DNA of 64,000 nt. It comes from Cafeteria roenbergensis (Eukaryota; Sar; Bigyra; Bicosoecida; Cafeteriaceae). Numbering within the stretch: the first letter of the stretch is position 1; each line of letters begins with the position of its first letter. The position numbers and the translations under genes were made by a program. The DNA lies in assembly GCA_008330645.1 (NCBI GenBank), contig VLTN01000046.1:234548-298547 (forward strand), given 5' to 3'. Below the pieces are notes generated by a model that saw nothing but the letters and a program-made list of their open reading frames with translations, was not told the DNA's origin and did not search any database. Below, in pieces: positions 40,101 through 50,100 of the stretch.

Positions 40101-42396
40101 CGCTGCGGGCGCGCTCACGATCCAGTGCGCGTGGCGCCAGAGCGTCGCTCGGGCAGAGCTGCGGCGCCGGCTGGAGCTGCGGGAGCATGCCAGGCGCCAC
40201 CGCGCCGCCACCCTCATCCAGGCTGCCTGGCGCGGGCTGCGCGACCGGCACCTGGCCGCGGTGGTGCGTGCGTTTGCGCACCTGCGGGCGGCCGAGGCCG
40301 ACGCGGCGCTGCGCATCCAGTCGCAGTGGCGGCGGGTGCTGGCCCTGCAGCGGCGGGACGCCCTGCTGCGCGGACGAGCGATGCGGGCGGAGGAGGAGGC
40401 CGCGGCGGCGGATATTCAGCGGGTGTTCAGGGGCATGCGCGGCCGCGTGGTGGCCGCCGTGGCCCGCGAAGTGGTGAGGGTGGAGGCGGAGCGGCGGGAG
40501 CGGGCGGACGCCGAGGCGGCACTGGCTGCCGCGGCCAGGGGGGGGGGCGAGCCCGGGCGGGGCGGGGCGGGGGTCGGCCCTGCGGCCGTGACGGCGGCCG
40601 ACCTGGCCCGGCTGCGTGCCGAGGAGGCTGCGGTCTCGGCCCGGCGCGCGGATGCCGCCGAGGAGGCCGCGAACGTGCGGGCGCAGATGCGGTCCTGGGC
40701 GCGCGAGGCCGAGGAGCTGCGGCACCAGGGCACGGCGGAGGTGGACTCGGAGAAGCTCACGGGGACGAAGCAGCGCTACCGGGCGGACTGGCTGCGCACG
40801 CGGCTGGTGGAGGCCATGGACGGGCTGCAGCGGGAGCTGCGGCGGCTGGAGCAGGAGGACGAGGACGCGCAGGCGGCGCTCACGGCCGTGCAGCGGCGCG
40901 TCAGGGCCTGCGAGCGCGTGGTCGGGCCCACGCAGGAGGAGGCCGTCAGGACGGTGCTCATGGCGCGCAGGGCGGCCGCCAAAGCGGACCGGGAGCGGCG
41001 CCGGGCGGGGGCGTCGCGGGTGCAGGCGCTGTGGCGGGGCCACTGCGTCCGGGCAGCAGTCCGCCGGGGCGGCAACACATGGGCCGCGGTCTGGGACGCC
41101 GCGGCGAGCAGGGTTGTCTTCTTCAACGTGGTGACGCAGCGGTCGCGGCTGACCCGCCCAGCGGACTTTGACGTGTGGGGCGGGGCCATGCCCCCCGAGG
41201 CCGCCGGGGCACCCGCGCGGCAGGAGCCGGCGACGGCGGCGACGCAGACGGCAGCGGGGGACTGGGGCGCGGCGCATGGCGACGGTGGCTCGACGGCCGC
41301 GGAGGAGGGCGCTGCCACAGGAGGGCGGCCCGCGGACGGGACGGGCGAGGGCGAGACCCAGGGCGAGGGCGAGGACGTGGCGGCGGCGTTCGGGCTGCTG
41401 CGCTGTGCCGATGCCCCCGGTTGGTTCAGTGGCTGGGACGCGGAGAGCGGGGCTGCGTACTGGTGGAACTCCCAGACAGGGGACTACCGCTGGGAGGCGC
41501 CCTGGGCGGGCGGGGGCGCGGAGGACGCGCTGGCGTCGTCCTTTGGCGAGCACGGCGGCGAGCGTGTGGTCGGTCGCTCCGTCGCCGGCCGGCGCATTGG
41601 GAACAGCGCGTGGGTGGAGATGTACGACGCGGTGTCCAAAGCTGCCTACTACTTCAACGAGGCTACGGAGGAGAGCGCGTGGTCTCTGCCGCCCGGGGCC
41701 GTGGCCGAGTCTGCCTCGTCGTGGGCGGCGCCCCTCGGCAGCGGGGGCGAGCCGGGCGTCGGGGAGCACGTCGCGGGCGAGTCTGCCGCCGCCGACAGCG
41801 CCAGTGCCAGCCGCCCTGGGTCCTCCGCTGGAGGTGCGCAGGTCGGCGGCGAGGCTCTGCCGGGGGCGGGATCAGCCGCTGCAGAGGCGGCGGCGACCGA
41901 CGCGCACGGCGACGCCAGCGCCTTGCCTGCGCCGGAGCAGGCCGTGGCGGGGCGCGGACCGGGCGAGCTTGCCACCGCAGCAGGCGCTGCACTGGGGCCG
42001 GGAGCGGAGCGGGAGCGAGGTCCTGGCAGCGCTTCGTTCACGTGGCGGTCGCACTCCACGGTGGCTCCCGACGGCTTCGGCGCAGAGTTTGCCTCGCCTG
42101 TCCCGCCGCTCCTGGGGCTGCGGCTGCGCCAGGCGGACCGGGAGCGCGTCGACTTTGGACCGGAGCGGGGCACGATGGTGAGGTGGGTGCGGGACCGGCT
42201 AGCGCGCTCGGACTGGGTTGCTGCCCGGCGCGCCGCTGAGCAGCTAATCGTTCGCCAGCGAGCTGTCATCCAGGCAAGGCACGCCGAATCGGCTGCGCAG
42301 ATGCGCCTGGAGGCAGATGAGCGGCTGCTCCGCGAGAGGGAGGCAGAATCCATGCGCTGCCTGGAAATGCTCAGGGAGGACGTGGACGCGCATTGA
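37151..42396 (+). CDS. LRR, IQ-motif and WW-domain scaffold protein (two exons)
   Basis: 1,685 residues. The long second exon has no usable ATG upstream of its LRRs. Exon 37151-37413 (ATG 37151, donor CAG/GTGAGC) joins in phase 2 to 37602-42396 (acceptor GATGCAG after a pyrimidine-rich tract), which solves the start. A GGSGV repeat and Pro-rich leader precede AMN1/cysteine-containing LRRs (residues about 316-600; LTSLGLAGCVEVSDAGMWAI is typical). At least seven IQ-like calmodulin-binding motifs follow (about 750-1040, e.g. AASAIQQAWRASGARR, TLIQAAWRGLRDRHL), then a coiled coil, another IQ (VQALWRGHCVRAAVRRG) and two WW domains (GWFSGWDAESGAAYWWN ... YRWEAPW; WVEMYDAVSKAAYYFN ... SAWSLP). A coiled tail ends the protein. 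LRR plus IQ architecture is frequent in flagellar and cytoskeletal proteins, so such a role is plausible but inferred. Confidence 0.88.
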
Positions 42397-43054
42397 GCGA
42401 GGGCGGTTCAACCAGCCCGCAAGCATGCGAGGTTTCGACGATGTCAATCCGCCGGAATCGCGCTGCGGGACCACAGGAAGCTTGCCCCTGGCACGGTTGC
42501 GCTGTGTTGTTTTGCACGTACGGGTGAGTGTGACGCTTCCATGAATCCGAGAGGGTGAAGCCGCGAAGCAGGGCGGCTGCAAGCTTTCTACGGCGCGCTG
42601 GGGATTGGTGGCCGCTGTGACTTCCGTGTGCCCCACATCTGGGTCCGGGGAGAAGAAAACGAAAACACATGCCACTCGGGGCCTTTGGTGTGGCCGAGGC
42701 TGCAATCAACGGCGACCTGTGCCCGCGCGCCGCAGAATCGGCGCACAAACAAACAAACAAACAAACAATGGACTGCAACTCGAACTTGGCTGCCAGATTC
42801 GGACGGCAGAGTTGCCCGCGGGAGTTATATCTCGCTCCGGCCTGAAGCACTGCCACCTGCTTGGCTGCGCCACGAGTGCTGGCCGCCGGTGCCATCGCCT
42901 CCAGCTGGCATCTAGCGCAGTGGCGCGGGACGCCCTGCGGAGGCCGCGCCAAGCCGATCCTGGCTCAGGGGCAAGCGGGGGGAGGGAGAGTGGGGAATCG
43001 GCACACTGACCTCCGCGAGTTCAATTTGAGCAACCAGGCGGCCGCGCCGCGGAC
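42397..43054 (+). other. Intergenic region with an (AAAC) microsatellite
   Basis: 658 bp between two genes on the same strand. It is visibly less GC-rich than the neighbouring genes and holds six AAAC units at 42745-42768. Presumably it contains the 3' UTR of the LRR/IQ/WW gene and the promoter of the PX-VPS9 gene. No reading frame here resembles a known protein. Confidence 0.6.
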
Positions 43055-46000
43055 ATGGCCTACCCGGACTCCAACCCGCTGCGAGACATTGTGATTCGCG
43101 ATGCCCTCACCATCACGGACGAGACTGGGACGCACGCCGAGTACTGCGTGCAGGTGGCGCTGACGGGCCGCGAGTGGGAGGTCCGCCGCCGATACCGCCA
43201 GTTCCTCGCCCTGGACGAGAGGCTGCGCGCCAAGTACGCCCGCATCATGGAGCGCATCGTGTTTCCCCCGAAGCAGGTGTTTAGCGTGGCGCAGTCGGTG
43301 ATCCGCAGCAGGTGCCACGAGCTGCAGCGGTACTTGCTCAACACTGCGTCGGTCAGCGTCCCGGTGCAGATCGGGGCCCAGACCTCCCTGGTGCGCATGC
43401 GGGAGGTGGACGACTTCTTGGAGGTGGCCCAGCACCTGCACTGTCCGGTTGAGCCCGCCAATCCGCGCTTCTCGCGGCCTGCGGGCTCGGGCGCGGCGCG
43501 CCGTGCCGACGGCTTTGCCGCGGGCAGCGGCCCCGGCAGGGCCTCTGGCTCCGGCGGCGCCGCGCGCGGCTCCCGTCGGGAGTGGATGGGGCAGCATCTG
43601 CTGCCTGTGCATGGCGGCAAGCCCCGGTGGCGCTCCCGGCCGGGCGAGTCTGCCGCCGCCGGCCCCAGCGTGACCGACCTGGCTGCAACAGCGGCGCGGC
43701 ACGCCTTGGGCCAGGGCCGCAGCGCGTTCGAGGGGGCCACAGTCGCCGTGGTAGCGCACGCCGTTGGACGCCTGCTGCAGCCGGGCTGCGGGACGCGGGA
43801 GGAGAAGACGGTTGCGCGGTTCCTTGCGGAGTTCCGCTCCGCTCCCATGCAGGCGCCGGACGCGGCGCTCGCGTCGGTGAGGGAGTTTGTGGAGGACCTC
43901 GCGGCGTGGATGGCGCACCATCGCGCGGAGGACCTGTCGGTGGTGGTGCAGGACGCCAGGGCTGCGGCCGTGGCCGCGGCTCGCGGCGTGGGCGAGATGC
44001 CAGGCGGGGGCGGCGACAGCAGCGTCAGCCTGTCCGTTGCGGCGACGACAGGCAGGGCGCAGAAGCGAGCCGACGGCGCCGCTCCGACGCCCCCCATGCC
44101 CGTGCTGCGGCTGGACGCGGCGCCGGCGGGCGCCGACTCGGGCAGCGGCCCGCCCATGGCCGCCGCCGTCGGCGCCTCCAACGGGACGCCTCGCGGTGCG
44201 GCGGAGGGCAGCAGCATCGCGGAGCCAGAGGCCTCCGGCGAGCCGTCGCCCTCGGGCCGCGAGCCCATGCAGCTAGCCCCCCCCCAGACGCCTGCACGGC
44301 TGCGGCGCGTGGGAAGCGGCTCCTTCACGGACCTACGGCCCACGCCGACGCCCGGCAGCGGCTCTGAGAGCGTGGGAAAGCGCGAGCGGCCGTACCGGCT
44401 CTCGCACTCCGTGAGTGCGCGGCTGCACTCCCGAGGGGGGCGCCTGGCGATGGACGAGGACGACGACGTCTACGGCTGCGACGACGGCGAGGGCGGGGGG
44501 AGGGGCGGCGCCGGCTTCGGCTTGGGCGCCGGCGGGGCCGGGGCCGGGCCGGAGGATTCTCCATCGGAGGGCGACCTGCCGACTCCGCCCGCGAGCAGCG
44601 CCTCCTCTCGCGGCGGCGGCGGCGGCGGCCTCGGAGCGGACGCCGCTGACGGCGCCGATGCCGGCGACCCCGTTGAGCCGTGGCAGCTGCTCGACGACGA
44701 CGTGGACGAGGACACGCGACTGCTGCGGCGCGCAGCCCGCCGAGCGGTCGAGGCCGCCGTAGTGCTTCCGCTCGCGTCCGACCTGCTGTACCGCGCGCAG
44801 CAGTGCGCCGGGGCAGCGGACGCCATCTTCTCGGCGAGGCTCGCCGCTGTTCACGGCGCGATGGGCGGGCTCCGCCCCGACCAGTTCGGCGTGGGTCCCG
44901 AGGTGGAGCCGGCTGCTCGGCACTCGTCCGTGGGCGAGGCCGCGGCCCACCTCCTGGCCATGGAGCAGATGCCCACCCCGGCCCTCATGGCAGAGCGGCT
45001 GCTTCGCGCCGTCCGCTGCGTCTACACGGCGCTGGCGTCGCTCCGCCAGAGCGCTCCCGCCGGGCCCAGCGGGGCACCCGGCTCATTGGCGGCTCCCGGC
45101 CCCGGCGTGGCCGGCCACGTTGCCGCCTCCCCGGGGCAGCTCCCCAACCCGTCTGCCGCGGCCGGCAGCGACGGCGTCGGCGCCGACGACTTCCTCCCGC
45201 TCTTTCTGTGGAGCGTGGCCATCTCGGGCATGTCCCGCCCGGCCACGTGCGAGGCGTTCATCAAGGGGCTCACCCCCACTGTGGACCTGCGCGGAGAGCT
45301 CGCCTACTACTGCACCACGCTGGAGGGCGCGGTGTTTTACGTGTCCAAGCTCGAGGTTCGGTCGGACGCCTGCTCGCCCGCCGGCAGCGACGACTCCCCA
45401 GGCGCGCTGGCGGCGTCTGCCGCGGGCAACCCCGCCGCTGGGGGCGCCGGCGCCCAGCCCCCGCCGCTGAGCCCGCACCTGGCGCCTGGTTCTCCGGCCG
45501 GGGCCCCGTCCCCCGCCAGGTCGGCCAGCAGCTCCAGCGGGTGGGGCTGGTTCCGCGGCGGCGGCTCTGCCGCCAGCGCCCCCGGCGCCCGACCCAAGGC
45601 GGGCAGCGGAACGACCCCAGCCGCCCCCGAATCGGGAGGCTCGCCCTCCCAGCCCGTGTCGCTGTCAACGGCCAGGCCGTTCCGGTCGGTGCAGCTGCTG
45701 GACGGGGAGCTGGCGGCCGCTTCTGCCGGGTCGCCCCGCGACCACCGCCTCTCCATGGGAGCCGCTGCGGCGGCCGCTGCGGCCGGCCGCGAGCCGTGCC
45801 TCATCCCCGCCCGCGCCCTGCGCCACCCCGCGTTCCGAGCCATCAACGCCGTCGCCGCCGCGCACATTCTCGCCGAGGCAGCGTGGGAGGTTGTCTGCGA
45901 GCGCGCCGCAGCCGCGTCCAAGGCGGCGGAGGCAGCGGCCACTGGCGCGCCGGGCGCGGCTCCAGCGGCCGCCCTCGCGGGCACGGCCGCCCGGCTGACG

Positions 46001-46759
46001 CGCCGGGACATGGTGAGCGTGGGGCCGACCGCCGGCTGGATGTGGGTGCTGCACCCCGTGGCGCCGCCGCTGCCCGTCGCCGTGTCCACGGCAGCCATCG
46101 CCGCGGTGCCAGGCGGCGTGGACGCGCCCACCCGCGCCTCGGCAGCGTGCCTCCTCGCTCTGTCCTTCGCCCCGCTGCCGCCGCGGCCGGTTGCGGGGTG
46201 CTCCGCCAGCCTTCGCCCCTGGACCAGCGTCGAAACCCCTCGCGACAGCGACGCCCCGGCTGTGCGGCGCTCAGTGTCGACGGACGCGGCAAACGCGTCT
46301 GCAGCCGTGTCTGCGGCCGCAGGCGGTGCCTGGGCCTCGCTCTTCGCCCACGAGGCAGAGGCCGCCGGGACGGCCGGCTCCCGCGGCGCCGGCAGCGCAA
46401 AGGCCTCGACCGAACTGGTCGCAGAGGCGGTGTGGGCGCAGGCCGCCAGCGCCGCCTCTCGCGCGCGCCTCCCGGACCTCGTCCGCCGCGTGTTCATCGT
46501 TCGCCAGTCCGACGATAAGTGGTTCTTCCTGCCGCCGCAAGGGGAGACGGTCGAGGCCCGCGCAGCCGACGCCGCGGCTGCGTCTGCCTGGCCGCCGCTC
46601 AGCAAGCAGGTCTCGGCCTGGCGCTGGTCTGGCCCGTTCCCGTCGCTGCAGGCGTGTGTGGTCTGGTGCCAAACAACCTACGAGGGGGTCGGCAGTGCAG
46701 ACTTGAAGCGTCTGACAGCCGGCGCGCCGGGGCAGGCAGCGACACTGTCCAGGTCTTGA
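43055..46759 (+). CDS. PX and VPS9 domain protein, probable Rab5-family guanine nucleotide exchange factor
   Basis: 1,234 residues from ATG 43055, single exon. Residues 5-130 form a PX domain (VRRRYRQFLALDERLR with the phosphoinositide-binding RRY, then FPPKQVF and a long terminal helix). Residues about 560-775 fit a VPS9 domain. Its helical lead (DLLYRAQQCAGAADAIF, AERLLRAVRCVYTALASL) is followed by the signature ADDFLPLFLWSVAI ... GELAYYCTTLEGAVFYVSKLE. VPS9 domains activate Rab5-type GTPases, and PX binding to PI3P would place the protein on early endosomes. The middle and the region after VPS9 are Gly/Ser/Ala-rich. A further 150 residues near 850-1,050 (PCLIPARALRHPAFRAINAV, MVSVGPTAGWMWVLHPV) and the C-terminus (VFIVRQSDDKWFFLPP) look folded but were not identified. 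Confidence 0.87.
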   Translation: MAYPDSNPLRDIVIRDALTITDETGTHAEYCVQVALTGREWEVRRRYRQFLALDERLRAKYARIMERIVFPPKQVFSVAQSVIRSRCHELQRYLLNTASVSVPVQIGAQTSLVRMREVDDFLEVAQHLHCPVEPANPRFSRPAGSGAARRADGFAAGSGPGRASGSGGAARGSRREWMGQHLLPVHGGKPRWRSRPGESAAAGPSVTDLAATAARHALGQGRSAFEGATVAVVAHAVGRLLQPGCGTREEKTVARFLAEFRSAPMQAPDAALASVREFVEDLAAWMAHHRAEDLSVVVQDARAAAVAAARGVGEMPGGGGDSSVSLSVAATTGRAQKRADGAAPTPPMPVLRLDAAPAGADSGSGPPMAAAVGASNGTPRGAAEGSSIAEPEASGEPSPSGREPMQLAPPQTPARLRRVGSGSFTDLRPTPTPGSGSESVGKRERPYRLSHSVSARLHSRGGRLAMDEDDDVYGCDDGEGGGRGGAGFGLGAGGAGAGPEDSPSEGDLPTPPASSASSRGGGGGGLGADAADGADAGDPVEPWQLLDDDVDEDTRLLRRAARRAVEAAVVLPLASDLLYRAQQCAGAADAIFSARLAAVHGAMGGLRPDQFGVGPEVEPAARHSSVGEAAAHLLAMEQMPTPALMAERLLRAVRCVYTALASLRQSAPAGPSGAPGSLAAPGPGVAGHVAASPGQLPNPSAAAGSDGVGADDFLPLFLWSVAISGMSRPATCEAFIKGLTPTVDLRGELAYYCTTLEGAVFYVSKLEVRSDACSPAGSDDSPGALAASAAGNPAAGGAGAQPPPLSPHLAPGSPAGAPSPARSASSSSGWGWFRGGGSAASAPGARPKAGSGTTPAAPESGGSPSQPVSLSTARPFRSVQLLDGELAAASAGSPRDHRLSMGAAAAAAAAGREPCLIPARALRHPAFRAINAVAAAHILAEAAWEVVCERAAAASKAAEAAATGAPGAAPAAALAGTAARLTRRDMVSVGPTAGWMWVLHPVAPPLPVAVSTAAIAAVPGGVDAPTRASAACLLALSFAPLPPRPVAGCSASLRPWTSVETPRDSDAPAVRRSVSTDAANASAAVSAAAGGAWASLFAHEAEAAGTAGSRGAGSAKASTELVAEAVWAQAASAASRARLPDLVRRVFIVRQSDDKWFFLPPQGETVEARAADAAAASAWPPLSKQVSAWRWSGPFPSLQACVVWCQTTYEGVGSADLKRLTAGAPGQAATLSRS

Positions 46760-47143
46760 GTGAGTGGCCCAGAGAGACAGCGAGAGAATGAGAGAGCTCT
46801 CAAGCCGTTCGCGCCGCCTGTGCACTCGAACCCGTCCTTGGGGCGGCCACGCCCTGACCTGCACCGCGCTCGTGTGCAATGCGTGCGGAGAGGGGCGCGG
46901 ACTCGCGGCCGCGGCTAGCCCTCTCCCCTCGCACACAAACACACGCACACACGAGCATGTTCGCACGCATGCTCGCACGCACGCACGACCGCACATTCCA
47001 CCTCAAAGCATTCGTGCGTGGTGCCGGCGCGTGCGGCGGGCGTCGGCTCGCGTGGCTTGCGCGTCGTGGGGCACCGAGCTCTGCCGCAAACGCTCGGTTC
47101 GAATCGCCGCCGAAGCAGCACCCGCGCTGTGGGGAGAGGATGC
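46760..47143 (+). other. Intergenic region with GA- and CA-rich simple sequence
   Basis: 384 bp between the PX-VPS9 gene and the giant gene. A GA-rich patch lies at 46768-46800 and a CA/CG-rich patch at 46928-46995. The downstream frame is open to 47018, but with no ATG before 47144. Confidence 0.55.
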
Positions 47144-50100
47144 ATGAGGCCCTTGACTCGCAATGAAGTTTGGAAGCCGTGGCCTGCCGCTCCAGACGAC
47201 CCCTTGCGTCCCGTTGCCGTGGCTCCGCATGACTGGCGAGTCGTCAGGCTGCAGCAGCAATGTGCTGCCCGACGCTGCGCCGCTGCGCTGCCCTTTGCCG
47301 GCGGGCTCGAAGCTGCTAGACCTGGCGACGCCGCACCAACATCGGAGGCCCTGACTGGGGATCGCCGCCGGGGCCGCGGACGCCCCGGGCGAGCGGGCGA
47401 TGTGGTGGCGCCCGCCTCCGGACCTGCCCCAGGCTTTGCAGGCTTCCTGCGCATGCGCTCGCGGAGAGCTCTGGAAGAACTGCCAGCTTTTGTATCGGAG
47501 CGCTCCAAGGCGCGCCGGAGGAGCTGGTTTGTGTTCGCCGAGGACCAGGAGCCAGCGCCGCTGGCAGGAGGCGCGGGAAGCAAAGGCGCTCCCGACGCGC
47601 AGCCAAGGGTGCACGTGCCCACCCTCGTGGAAGCCGGGCTGGGCCGCAGGGAGCGCCGCGGATACCGACGCCAGCGGCGGCAGCTCCGAAGAGACGCAAC
47701 CCTTGCCCCCCGCGGAGCCCCGCTGGCTGTCGCTGTCGCCGACCCGCTCGCCTTCGGGTCGGCGGCGCCCCGCCGGAGGGCCGTCGTGCCCTCAAGCTCC
47801 GACGAGTCTGGTGGCGGGGAGGGGCCGCTGGCCAGGGGCGCCCCGGGCAGGCCGGCCGACGACTCGAGCGACAGCGGGGAGGCGGTGTGCAGCTCAGCCC
47901 TTGCGTTGTGGCTTCCCGGCCAGAGCGGGCTCGCGGCCCAGGCTGGGCGGGTGGACGGGCCGTCTGACGAAAGCGATACCAACCAAGACGGCGGGGGAGC
48001 TGCTGCCGGCGCGGGCGGACTGCTGAGCGCGTGGCAGGAGTTGAAGCGGCGCTCGCAGCCAGCGCTTGTGCGCACCGCGTCTCTCGATGGCATGGTCGGA
48101 CTGCTGGAGGCAAGCGCGCCGGTTGCGCAAGTTCGGGCCGAGTGGGAGCGGGGCGAGTGGGGCAGCGCGCGCGGCCGCGAGCAGCTCGCGTCTCTCGGGC
48201 CCCGGAACACTTCGCACCCGCTGCTCCACGCTGTGCACCGGCTCCACGTGCCTGCCTGCGAGTTCTTCCTTCTCGACCCGGCCGCCAGGCTCGACCCCGA
48301 CCTCCCGGGCAGCGTCCGCCCGTACCTCGGGGACCAGCTCTCGGCGGAGGACGGGGACGGACGGGGAGTGTCCCCGCGGGGCCTCTGCCAGCTGCTTCTC
48401 CTGCGAACCGCCACGGAGGGCCGGCGCAGCCGGTGGCAGGTTCGTCTGCGAGCGATCCAGGCGCTGCTTGCCTCTCGCGATGAGCAGGCAGCGGCGGAGC
48501 GCATCCCTGCCCAGCCAGCCGCGCCCGGTGGCCCCGCCCCAGTGGCTGCCCCGGCGGCAGCTACTGGTCCACCTACCGCTGAAGCGGTAGCCGCTCGCGC
48601 ATCCCCAGAGCCGACCCAGCCTGCTGCAGCGCCACTGGCGCCACTGACGGCGGCTGACCGGGCAGCCCTCGGCCGCGCCGAGTCCCTGTGCGAGCTGCTG
48701 GCAGACGCTGCCTCGAGCGGCGACTACTTGCGGCTGGACCAACTCGTGCGCGCCGCGCCGGTGGCTGCCATGCAGCAGGCGGTGTCTCCCGAAGGCGCAG
48801 GTGGCGCTGCTGAGTCGAGCAGCCCGCGCAGGCTGCCGCTGCACGAGGCTGTGCACCGGTGTCCGCTGTTTGCCTCGAAGGCAGCCATCGGCGCTGCCAA
48901 GACGGTGCTGGCTTTGGCCTCGGACAGTCTCGCCGGCGCCTCGGCGGCGCCAGTGGTGCCTGCAAGGTTGCTGCCCCCCGGTCCAGCGAGCATCGCGCTG
49001 CTCCTGTCAGTCGGCTTCTCCGCGAGCAGCCTGGGCAGGGTCCTGCCTTATGCCGGAGATGACTTGCTGGCCAGCGAGGTGCTGCACGTTTCGCCCTTGG
49101 ACGTCGCCAACCTGTGGCTGGGGCGCCATCGGCGGGCAGGGCGGGCGCGCGCCACGATGCTCCTCGCTGCCATGGTGCTCAAGCGCGAGGTCACTGTGCA
49201 GCTCGACGAGGTGCCTCGTGGCGCGGGGCCACTTGCCGCTCCGCCCCCTACGACGGGAGCGGACTCAGCCTCGCCTGAAGACGCGTCAGCCGGCTCGCAC
49301 GCTGGCACGGCTTCTCTCTACGCTTCCCGGACGGCGGAGTCGAGCGCTTTGCCAGCGGCAACACAGAGCGAAGCCCGGCCTCGGCGCAAGCCGCGCAAAG
49401 CTCCGCGGTGTGGCGCGCGCCTGTGGTCTCAAGCTGCTCGCGTCAGGCCTGCGACTGTTGAGCTCGAGGCCGAAGCGGTTGCGGGCTTGCGTGAAGCGCA
49501 GGCGGTCCGGAGGCAGCGCCGGGAGCGCGCGTTGGCGCGGCGCGCCTTGAGATGCGCAGACGACGACAGCGGGCCGCAGGACCCATGGCAAGCGTGGGAG
49601 GAAACGGCTCCAAATCCAAGGAAGCGCCGGGAACGGGGTGGCCGTGCCGCTCGCCAGCAGCGCTCGCGGGCCCGCGGCCCAGGGAGCCCAGGAACAGCCA
49701 GCGGGCGCGCTCCTCGCCGGCGTGCGCAGGGACGCCCGAGGCAAGACGCCTCAGGGGAGCCCGGCAGCGGCCAGGTGGCCCGCGCAGCGCCGTTGCAGCT
49801 GTCGAGCTCAGACACGCAGGACTCTTCCACGTCTGCTGACCAGGCCAGCAGCCGAGCAAGCAGCCTGCCGCGGGGCCCAGGGGTCGATGAGCTGGCCGAC
49901 GAGGACTTGATTAGCTCTGCCGACAGCGAAGAGGAGTGGCGAAGGCGGCGCCATCACGCGCGCCGGCTCTCCTCGGCTGCCTCTATGTTTCGCGAGGCTT
50001 CGCCGGTGCGTCGCGAATCGGAAGGTGACGAGTCTGGCGGAAGCGCTTCTCAGGGGTCCAGCTCCCAGGGTGGCTCCGGCGACGAGATGCCAGCAGCGTT

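Noticed and set aside
43060-44343. Antisense frame opposite the PX-VPS9 gene
   Set aside because: Ser/Ala/Arg shadow with no domain; the + strand encodes a PX domain.
47090-47115. B-box-like GGTTCGAATC suggesting a tRNA
   Set aside because: Flanking bases do not form a T-stem and no acceptor stem, D-arm or anticodon arm can be drawn.
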